Source: Methylococcaceae bacterium (GTDB lineage: Bacteria > Pseudomonadota > Gammaproteobacteria > Methylococcales > Methylomonadaceae). From it: DNA of 21,346 nucleotides. The stretch is taken from contig JAUYMX010000117.1 in NCBI GenBank assembly GCA_030699345.1, positions 1 to 21,346 of the forward strand, in the 5' to 3' direction. The notes under the pieces are model-generated. The model was given only the letters and a program-made list of their open reading frames with translations. It made no database searches and was not told where the DNA came from. Position numbers and translations under genes: made by a program. This document shows, piece by piece, positions 14,625 to 20,092 of this stretch (positions are counted from its first letter, which is position 1; each line of letters begins with the position of its first letter).

Positions 14625-15020
14625 ATGAAGGTCATCATTGGTATTGGCTGTGATCGCAATGCCAGTTTGCAAACATTGCAAGACGCATTAACACAAGCTT
14701 TGCAGCAATGCGGCTTGGATGAATCCGCCGTAGTTGGCATGGCCAGTATTGATAAGAAAAACGATGAAGTCGCCTTGTTGCAACTGGCGCAAAACCAAGA
14801 CTGGCCGCTGCATTTTTATCCGGCCGAGCAGCTGGCAAAAATCCCGGTGCCCAATCCGTCTGCCGTAGTGCAGAAATACATGGGTACGCCAGCGGTGGCA
14901 GAGGCTGCAGCGTTAATTGCAGCTAATACCGACATGCAAAATTTACTGGTCGAAAAACACAAATACCTGGGGGCGGACGGTAAAAACGCCACCATTTCCA
15001 TTGCGAGAATCATTGAATGA
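14625..15020 (+). CDS. cobE: CobE / CbiG C-terminal domain protein
   Basis: This 131-residue protein matches the CobE family, which equals the C-terminal domain of CbiG: it starts VIIGIGCDRNAS, has ASIDKKNDEVALLQLA, the IPVPNPSAVVQKYMGTPAVAEAAAL stretch and ends LVEKHKYLGADGKNATISIARI. With the upstream cbiG piece it should make up a complete cobalt-precorrin-5A hydrolase. The ATG at 14625 follows the REP-like hairpin closely. Its ribosome site is not obvious and may come from the repeat's GTGGGA. A longer frame through the repeat is unlikely because those residues look like hairpin translation. It overlaps cobJ by 4 bp (ATGA). Confidence 0.88.
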   Translation: MKVIIGIGCDRNASLQTLQDALTQALQQCGLDESAVVGMASIDKKNDEVALLQLAQNQDWPLHFYPAEQLAKIPVPNPSAVVQKYMGTPAVAEAAALIAANTDMQNLLVEKHKYLGADGKNATISIARIIE

Positions 15021-16366
15021 AAACAGGCAAAATTTTACTGGTCGGCATCGGCCCCGGCGCGCATGAACACATGACCTTTCGCGCCAAACAAGCCATTGCT
15101 GAAGCGGATGTGGTCATCGGTTACAGCACTTACATCAAACTGGTCACTGACTTACTGGAAGGTAAGGAAGTGATCAGAAAAGGCATGACCGAAGAACTTG
15201 ATCGCAGCATCGAAGCCTACGAACATGCCAAGCAAGGCAAAGTCGTAGCGTTGATTTCCTCCGGCGATATTGGCGTGTACGGCATGGCCGGACCGACTTA
15301 CGAACTTTTACTGGAAAGCGGCTGGACGCCGGACGACCCGATTCAGGTGGAAGTTGTCCCCGGCAGCACGGCATTATTAAGTTGCGCCTCATTGGTTGGC
15401 GCGCCGTTAACCCATGATTTCTGTTCGATTTCGCTGTCCGACTTGTTGACGCCGTGGCCGGTGATCGCCCGTCGCCTGGAAAGTGCGGCGCGCGGCGATT
15501 TTGTCGTAGCGTTGTACAACCCGAAAAGCGGCCGTCGCACGCAACATATCGTCGAGGCGCAAAATATATTGCTGCGTCATCGTAGTCCGGACACGCCGGT
15601 GGCCATCGTTAAATCCGGTTATCGCAGCTTGCAAAACATTCAACTCGTGACGCTGGCGGAAATGGCCGAATGCGACATCGGCATGTTGACTACCGTGCTG
15701 GTCGGCAACAGCAGCACCTTTGTCCGAGCAGGTTTGATGGTGACGCCGCGCGGCTATGCTAACAAATACGATGCAATGACGGGCGAAACCCGAGCAGGCG
15801 AACAGGCGGGGCGTTCGCTGAGCATGGGCTTGGAGGGTTGGAAAGCTTGTGTGCGCGGCTATTTACGTGAAACCCCCAAGGCCACCCTGCAAGAAGCGGC
15901 GAGTTATTTTGACCGGCCATTGGCGGAGATTCTCGATGCAGTGACTAAAGCCACAGCCGACGATGTTGCCGGTGTGTTTAGCGCGCAAGCCGTCAACACC
16001 GAGCAATTCGATGATTTGTTAGCTGCGTTATCTAATTGGGGTTCATTGCGTGCTGTGGTGCGTAGCGAGGGCGGCGCGGTGGCGGAATTGTTAATTAACG
16101 GGGCAGATTTACAATTAAAGAACGGCTGGCTCAGCATCGTTAATGATCATTTTCATCTGCATATCGATTGGCGCAAAGCCCAACAAGCCTGGTTTGTCAG
16201 CCGGGATGATGCCGCCCATGGCCTGCAAATCGTCGATGCCCATGGCAATAACTTATTAAACCTCTGGCTGGTGGCGCAAACCGGCAGTTTCGACGCCGAT
16301 GCACTGACGCGTTATCAACACGATAAAAGCCAGCTTTCTAATTCTCCCAAACCAAAACAGGCATAG
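15017..16366 (+). CDS. cobJ/cbiH: Precorrin-3B C17-methyltransferase with C-terminal HemS/ChuS-like domain
   Basis: This 449-residue protein has two parts. Residues 1-260 are a full CobJ/CbiH methyltransferase, which methylates C17 with ring contraction: LVGIGPGAHEHMTFRA, ISSGDIGVYGMA (81-92), VEVVPGSTALLSCASLVGAP, VALYNPKSGRR, and the closing TPRGYANKYDAMTGE. Residues 265-440 are extra, since usual CobJ is about 250 residues. That part resembles one repeat of HemS/HmuS/ChuS haem-utilisation proteins: a short helical lead (LRETPKATLQEAASYFDRPL), then WGSLRAVVRSEGGAVAEL, GWLSIVNDHFHLHIDW (370-385), AWFVSRD and LQIVDAHGNNLLNLWL. E. coli ChuS has a comparable order (GWLNIFNPTFTLHL, AWVTRK, LELFAHDGTQIAQLY). 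The fusion suggests tetrapyrrole binding or redox help at the ring-contraction step. That role is inferred. Confidence 0.9.
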   Translation: MKTGKILLVGIGPGAHEHMTFRAKQAIAEADVVIGYSTYIKLVTDLLEGKEVIRKGMTEELDRSIEAYEHAKQGKVVALISSGDIGVYGMAGPTYELLLESGWTPDDPIQVEVVPGSTALLSCASLVGAPLTHDFCSISLSDLLTPWPVIARRLESAARGDFVVALYNPKSGRRTQHIVEAQNILLRHRSPDTPVAIVKSGYRSLQNIQLVTLAEMAECDIGMLTTVLVGNSSTFVRAGLMVTPRGYANKYDAMTGETRAGEQAGRSLSMGLEGWKACVRGYLRETPKATLQEAASYFDRPLAEILDAVTKATADDVAGVFSAQAVNTEQFDDLLAALSNWGSLRAVVRSEGGAVAELLINGADLQLKNGWLSIVNDHFHLHIDWRKAQQAWFVSRDDAAHGLQIVDAHGNNLLNLWLVAQTGSFDADALTRYQHDKSQLSNSPKPKQA

Positions 16367-16368
16367 CC

Positions 16369-16752
16369 ATGAGCAATGACATTTCAACTTTAGAAAAACC
16401 CAAAATGGGCGATTACAAACGGCATTTATTGATTTGTACCGGACCGCGCTGCACAGAGAATGGCGAAGCTCAGGCCATATTTGAAACGCTCGGCGAAAAA
16501 TTTAAAGCGGCGGGTATCGATAAAGGCGAGTTGCGGGTCAAACGCACCCGCACGCATTGTTTCGCCACCTGTAAATCAGGTCCGATCATGTGCGTGCAAC
16601 CCGATGGTATCTGGTATTACAACGTCACTGAGGCCAATTTACAGCGGATTATTGATGAGCATTTGGTCGGCGGCAGACCGGTTGAAGAGTTGATTTATCA
16701 TCGCAGCAATTCTGAACAATTAGATACGCCTTGTTCGATGAATTTGATTTAA
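16369..16752 (+). CDS. Thioredoxin-fold [2Fe-2S] ferredoxin
   Basis: This 127-residue protein has four ligand-type cysteines in the thioredoxin-like ferredoxin pattern: Cys23 and Cys28 in LLICTGPRC, Cys64 and Cys68 in HCFATCKSGP, with another Cys75 in PIMCVQPDG. YYNVTEANLQRIIDEHL and GGRPVEELIYH complete the typical C-terminal end. It begins 2 bp after cobJ, so it belongs to the B12 transcript. The job is probably electron transfer in corrin synthesis. In Bacillus megaterium a small gene called cbiW accompanies cbiH in its B12 operon and could be an analogue, but I cannot confirm homology here. It is the last gene before a strong hairpin. Confidence 0.85.
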   Translation: MSNDISTLEKPKMGDYKRHLLICTGPRCTENGEAQAIFETLGEKFKAAGIDKGELRVKRTRTHCFATCKSGPIMCVQPDGIWYYNVTEANLQRIIDEHLVGGRPVEELIYHRSNSEQLDTPCSMNLI

Positions 16753-16789
16753 AAATTCGACTGCGCTCCACTGCTGAGCGCAGTCGAAA
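16751..16789 (-). terminator. Hairpin terminator between convergent operons
   Basis: TTCGACTGCGCTC (16756-16768) and GAGCGCAGTCGAA (16776-16788) form a perfect 13-bp stem with a 7-nt loop. A run of A on its left edge (16751-16755) gives a T-run when read on the minus strand, so it best fits termination of the minus-strand pair ending at 16800. It may also stop B12 transcripts arriving from the other side. Confidence 0.75.
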
Positions 16790-16799
16790 CCTAAGGCTT

Positions 16800-17294
16800 T
16801 TAAAGCGCCCTTAATTTAATCTGGGCGCGTATCAACGAAGCAATCACCACAATCAGCAAGGTTGCCAGCGACACTTCTAGGATAATAAAAGCGCCGATTT
16901 TAAAGTAAGCAAACTCTGGCGCGACAAAGCGCACCAGCCAGCCACCGGCTTCATCGGCGATGGCGGACAAATAAGTCGAGACACTCAACCAGATTTTCAG
17001 CCGGGTAGAAAAATCGGTCATCAACATTAAATGGGTTAAGGTCAGCACCAGCATGCCCATTGAAAACAAATGAAAATGCGATACTTCCAACATACCTTGA
17101 TAACTGCGCGCTGGGATAAATTGCTCTTCCGAGCCCAGGTAATACGTGATCACCGAGCCGGGCGTTAAGTCCATGTGGTTAAAGTACATCAGGCCGTTAC
17201 TGAACCAGAGCAAAGCGATGTAGCCCAGAAACATCAACACCAGCGCATTTAATAACGCTTTGCGATGCTGTTCGCCGGTGACGAAATAACGCAT
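16800..17294 (-). CDS. Four-helix membrane protein, partner of the FMN-binding protein
   Basis: I do not recognise a named family. The 164 residues hold about four membrane helices: near 14-38 (NALVLMFLGYIALLWFSNGL), 70-92, 98-122 and 131-155. Helix two is unusual in carrying three His (His73, His75 and His88 in EVSHFHLFSMG and LTLTHLML), which could ligate haem or metal. Its ATG overlaps the stop of the FMN-binding gene (TAATG), so the pair is translationally coupled. This suggests it anchors or feeds electrons to the exported flavoprotein. The function is an inference from this coupling, and no cofactor motif of known type is present. Confidence 0.7.
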   Translation of the reverse strand: MRYFVTGEQHRKALLNALVLMFLGYIALLWFSNGLMYFNHMDLTPGSVITYYLGSEEQFIPARSYQGMLEVSHFHLFSMGMLVLTLTHLMLMTDFSTRLKIWLSVSTYLSAIADEAGGWLVRFVAPEFAYFKIGAFIILEVSLATLLIVVIASLIRAQIKLRAL

Positions 17295-17842
17295 TAGTTG
17301 TTACCTTCTTTGATCATCACCTGATAAATCCCCATCACTTTACGCACACTGGAAATTGCGGCGCGAGTGCTCAAGGTCGCCCCGGCAATACCGTCGACAC
17401 CTTTATTAAAATCCATATCAGCGATAGCGCGTTTATACAATTGCTCAAACCAACGCTCGGGCGGTTGATATTCCGGCGGCTCGTGAAACGCCAAGGTGGT
17501 GATGTTGCGCAATTCGCCTTCCGGGGTCAGCACAATCATTAAGGTTTCCGGCTTGGTTCTGACGGTAATGCTTTCAATCGCTGCATAACCCAGCACCTTG
17601 CCCTGCTCTTTACCGACGTAAAAGCTAAACATGCCCGACTCAAGCTTAGTCTTGGCTAGCTCTTGAATTTTGGCTTGTTGCTGCTCGTCGGGAAATAACG
17701 ACAGCACTTCCACCGTTGCCGTTTTACCGAACGCCAGCTCCATTGCCTCGTTTTTGCTGTAGAAAATTTTGGCAAAACTTGGGGTGGCGATGCACAGCAA
17801 CAACACCAAGACTATGCGAGTGATTAAATTATGATGATTCAT
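17294..17842 (-). CDS. Exported FMN-binding domain protein (RnfG/NqrC-like flavinylation motif)
   Basis: This 182-residue protein has a cleavable signal peptide (hydrophobic core VLVLLLCIATPSFA, likely cut after Ala24). It has an FMN-binding domain ending in DGIAGATLSTRAAISSV (residues 150-166). DGIAGAT matches the motif to which ApbE attaches FMN on the final Thr (Thr156), as in RnfG and NqrC. The protein would be a periplasmic single-domain flavoprotein that passes electrons across or outside the inner membrane. It is followed without a gap by the four-helix membrane protein. It lies near a Fur-box-controlled outer-membrane protein, which hints at a link to iron reduction or uptake but does not prove it. 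No ApbE gene is in the window. Confidence 0.82.
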   Translation of the reverse strand: MNHHNLITRIVLVLLLCIATPSFAKIFYSKNEAMELAFGKTATVEVLSLFPDEQQQAKIQELAKTKLESGMFSFYVGKEQGKVLGYAAIESITVRTKPETLMIVLTPEGELRNITTLAFHEPPEYQPPERWFEQLYKRAIADMDFNKGVDGIAGATLSTRAAISSVRKVMGIYQVMIKEGNN

Positions 17843-17895
17843 ATTGTTACTTTATAAAATTGGCCGGAATTCTTAAACCAAAGGAATCTATCGCA

Positions 17896-18153
17896 ATGAC
17901 ACATTTTTTACCAGCCGACATTGAACAAATGCAGTCTCAACACGCTTTTATAGCTCGAGGGCTTAGCTCCAGAGACCAGGCCAGACGCACCGGCGAATAC
18001 TTTACTGCCGAAGATGTATTGAGTGATTTGGATGCCATGCTGATTGAAGTTGAAACTCAAAAATCTAGCTCGGGTGGGAGCGACGCCTTCGTCGCGACGA
18101 AGGCGTCGCTCCCACCCATAAATAAAGCCAATTTAGACAATATTAAAAAATAA
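17896..18153 (+). CDS. Small antitoxin-like protein with palindrome-encoded C-terminus
   Basis: This 85-residue protein starts at ATG 17896, with AAGGA about 10 bp upstream. A TTG at 17860 would add 12 unlikely residues. Residues 1-57 or so look like genuine small-protein sequence (ARGLSSRDQARRTGEYFTAE, then DVLSDLDAMLIEVE) and recall antitoxins of ParD/StbD-like type II modules that end in 'Y.TAE.VL..LD.ML'. This family call is tentative and no toxin gene follows. Residues 60-73 are encoded by a perfect 46-bp palindrome that reads through in frame (GSDAFVATKASLPP), so the original C-terminus has probably been replaced. The 3' end overlaps the convergent porin gene by 11 bp. Confidence 0.55.
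   Translation: MTHFLPADIEQMQSQHAFIARGLSSRDQARRTGEYFTAEDVLSDLDAMLIEVETQKSSSGGSDAFVATKASLPPINKANLDNIKK
18072..18117 (+). repeat. Perfect 46-bp palindrome
   Basis: GGGTGGGAGCGACGCCTTCG and three more bases are followed directly by their exact reverse complement, with no spacer. The two 23-bp arms match without a mismatch. The centre is TCGTCGCGACGA. It lies inside the 3' part of the small plus-strand gene. Being perfect and GC-rich in AT-richer surroundings, it looks like a recent REP-type insertion. Confidence 0.9.
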
Positions 18154-19603
18154 ACCCAAAACCTAAATTGAAATCATCCGGCATGCTGCCTTTTTTAGCT
18201 TTGAAATTACGGTAATCTGCTTTGATAACAACATTAGGAATCGGTTTGTATTGCAGGCCGACTTGGTAGATTTCTCTGTCTTGTTTGCCATCATCTTCAT
18301 AGCCGTCAGGCGCACTGGCAATAGTATCCAAATGTTCATATCGGAAAAACGGCGCTAAATACTGAGTCGTTTCTGGAAGAAACCACGGCAATACGTCGTA
18401 GCCGGCTTCGGTATACCAGCCGTAGTTATCTTCGCCGATAACTTTCCCTGCGCCTTTTCCAACTCCTTTACTTGCCCCCTTACTTGCACTCAGTAAACCC
18501 GCATCATCAATATGTCCCCAAGAACCCAAGGTTCTAAATTCCAAGCCGCGGTATTTCCATTGCACATGGGCTTCATAAAGCTGGGTCAATATATCCGCTT
18601 TTACTCCGTTAAATGTCTGATTTTGGCCCGCATTGCCAACATAAGCAGAACCACCTACAGAAACCCCTGGTAATACTGCCGGTGCGTAATCGACTCGTCC
18701 GACAAAAGCAAGATCTTCGGCTCTAGCCTGGCTACCCTGTTGGCGACCGGGACGAATACCGCTGGAACTGAACTTGTCGGCATCTAAGCCATTAACCACA
18801 TAAGTCGTATAAGTCAGATTGGGAAGTATCTCGCCGAACAAACCCACACCCACTTCACGCCAGGTACTTGGCAATATTTGCCTTTCAACTTCTGGGCGAT
18901 TGTTGCCAAAATAAAACGGTGGCTCGTGGATCGGATTGATGAAGCCCATCGGCATTAACACCATACCGGCGCGCACATTGGCCATAGGATCAATGAAGAA
19001 ATCCAGCGCTGCCATTTCTACCGATACAGTGCCACCCTTTTCAGTTGAACCGTGTTCAAATTCGATTTCACTGTTAAATAAAATGTTGTCAGTAAATTTA
19101 TAACCTGCGTATATCACCAAACGTTCAAAATCGGTGTTGTCATGTGAATTGCTGTTATCGCCATTTTTTTGTTTAGCTTCATCGCTTACAATCGCTTGAT
19201 AGTTTGCCTCACCATAGCCGCCCAGAGATAACCCCTTACCCACCTGATAGACCTTGGAAGCCGCAGGCCCCAAGCCGTATGCGCTTTTGTATTGCACTTC
19301 ATCGGGGATAGTTAAATTGGTGCGGAGTTTTTCAACTTCCTGGCTGAGCACATCGGTTTTGCGTTCCAGTTGTTTGACGTCACTATTTGGACTGGCGGGC
19401 GCACTGGCGCTTTTGGTGGGAGCGGGCGCTTCTTTGATAGCCGCCTTCATTTCATCAATCTGTTTTTGTTGCGCCTGAATAATCTTCCACATATCTTCCA
19501 TGGTCTGCGGTTTTTCTAATGCGATTGCCGTTGCAGAAGTTAGCATCAATCCGGCAATGACAGTCAACTTGAAACATTGCATTTGAATTGTTGTATTGCT
19601 CAT
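18143..19603 (-). CDS. Outer-membrane beta-barrel protein with N-terminal coiled coil
   Basis: This 486-residue protein has a signal peptide (core LTVIAGLMLTSATAIA, cut near residue 29). Next comes a heptad-rich helical stretch (MEDMWKIIQAQQKQIDEMKAAI), a Pro/Ala/Ser linker, a second helical stretch (KQLERKTDVLSQEVEKLRTNL), and a long beta-rich region ending in Phe (LGFGFIF), as expected for barrel insertion. The coiled coil followed by a barrel fits trimeric porin-like proteins. A loop near residue 383 is low-complexity (ASKGASKGVGKGAGKV). The ATG at 19603 has AAGGGGG upstream. A Fur-like box overlaps its promoter, so it is probably induced by iron limitation. The substrate is unknown, and no TonB-dependent receptor features were seen. 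Confidence 0.75.
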   Translation of the reverse strand: MSNTTIQMQCFKLTVIAGLMLTSATAIALEKPQTMEDMWKIIQAQQKQIDEMKAAIKEAPAPTKSASAPASPNSDVKQLERKTDVLSQEVEKLRTNLTIPDEVQYKSAYGLGPAASKVYQVGKGLSLGGYGEANYQAIVSDEAKQKNGDNSNSHDNTDFERLVIYAGYKFTDNILFNSEIEFEHGSTEKGGTVSVEMAALDFFIDPMANVRAGMVLMPMGFINPIHEPPFYFGNNRPEVERQILPSTWREVGVGLFGEILPNLTYTTYVVNGLDADKFSSSGIRPGRQQGSQARAEDLAFVGRVDYAPAVLPGVSVGGSAYVGNAGQNQTFNGVKADILTQLYEAHVQWKYRGLEFRTLGSWGHIDDAGLLSASKGASKGVGKGAGKVIGEDNYGWYTEAGYDVLPWFLPETTQYLAPFFRYEHLDTIASAPDGYEDDGKQDREIYQVGLQYKPIPNVVIKADYRNFKAKKGSMPDDFNLGFGFIF

Positions 19604-19629
19604 AAATACCCCCTTAAAAAGTTAAGGGA

Positions 19630-19657
19630 ATAGTAACATTCATAAATTCAATTGCAA
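19630..19657 (-). promoter_or_regulatory. Probable promoter of the 486-residue barrel gene
   Basis: On the minus strand TTGCAA (19652-19657) and TACTAT (19630-19635) lie 16 bp apart, about 27 bp upstream of the start codon. The -35 element overlaps the Fur-like box at 19654-19672. Confidence 0.5.
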
Positions 19658-19672
19658 ATCATTATCATTTGC
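19654..19672 (-). promoter_or_regulatory. Fur-box-like operator
   Basis: On the minus strand GCAAATGATAATGATTTGC is a 19-bp near-palindrome with 14 of 19 matches to the classical Fur consensus (GATAATGATAATCATTATC), counted by eye. It overlaps the -35 element of the barrel gene, the position expected for iron-dependent repression. Confidence 0.75.
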
Positions 19673-19797
19673 CTGAAAAGGCTTTCTATAGCATCTTTAA
19701 AAATATCCTGTTTGCTGTTTGGTTTCGATTAAGTAAAAAGTGCGTAACTACTCAGCGTTGTTTGGCGTTGAAGAGTTTAAGTAAGCAACATTCTGAT

Positions 19798-19865
19798 GTA
19801 GGGGCGAATTGATTCGCCCAGCCGGACAATATCGAAGCTCATGAGGCGAATAAATTCGCCCCTAC
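19798..19865. repeat. Inverted repeat element with 21-bp arms
   Basis: GTAGGGGCGAATTGATTCGCC (19798-19818) is mirrored by GGCGAATAAATTCGCCCCTAC (19845-19865) with one mismatch around a 26-bp centre. Each arm also contains its own smaller palindrome (GGCGAAT/ATTCGCC). Such GTAGGGGCGAATT elements recur in many bacterial genomes as short mobile-like repeats. Confidence 0.8.
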
Positions 19866-19943
19866 CCTGGATTCGATAAATAGTTAGAAAAGTGCTTAAT
19901 TACATTGTTACAGGGCCAATAATTTCTCCCATCACTGAATCAA

Positions 19944-19966
19944 TCGCGAGCAAGGCTCGCTCCTAC
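19944..19966. repeat. Short REP-like hairpin
   Basis: TCGCGAGCAAGGCTCGCTCC resembles Pseudomonas-type REP sequences. GCGAGC (19946-19951) pairs with GCTCGC (19955-19960) around AAG. It stands alone here. Confidence 0.55.
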
Positions 19967-20010
19967 AAACCAGTGGAGCTTGTTACTAAATTACGTCCGT
20001 TTTTCGGCAC

Positions 20011-20046
20011 AAAAAAAGCCCGCTGGATGTTAATCCAGCGGGCTTT
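20011..20046 (-). terminator. Intrinsic terminator of the OprP/O-like porin gene
   Basis: AAAGCCCGCTGGAT (20015-20028) and ATCCAGCGGGCTTT (20033-20046) form a perfect 14-bp stem with loop GTTA. The A-tract on the left reads as a T-run on the minus strand, 47 bp after the porin stop codon. Confidence 0.9.
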
Positions 20047-20092
20047 CGTTACCGAGTACAGCTTGTTACAAAAACCTTAGGTCATTTTAAGG

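Larger units (their letters stand above)
19673..20014. other. Intergenic stretch with repeats
   Basis: No gene is supported between the Fur box and the terminator at 20015. The stretch holds an inverted-repeat element (19798-19865) and a short REP-like hairpin (19946-19960). A 62-codon plus-strand frame at 19892-20080 runs through repeat and terminator sequence and is not credible. Confidence 0.6.

Noticed and set aside
19604..19628. Hairpin CCCTTAA/TTAAGGG covering the ribosome site of the barrel gene
   Set aside because: The stem is perfect, but with the promoter I favour the transcript would start inside its 5' arm, so it may not form in the RNA. It needs a mapped start site.
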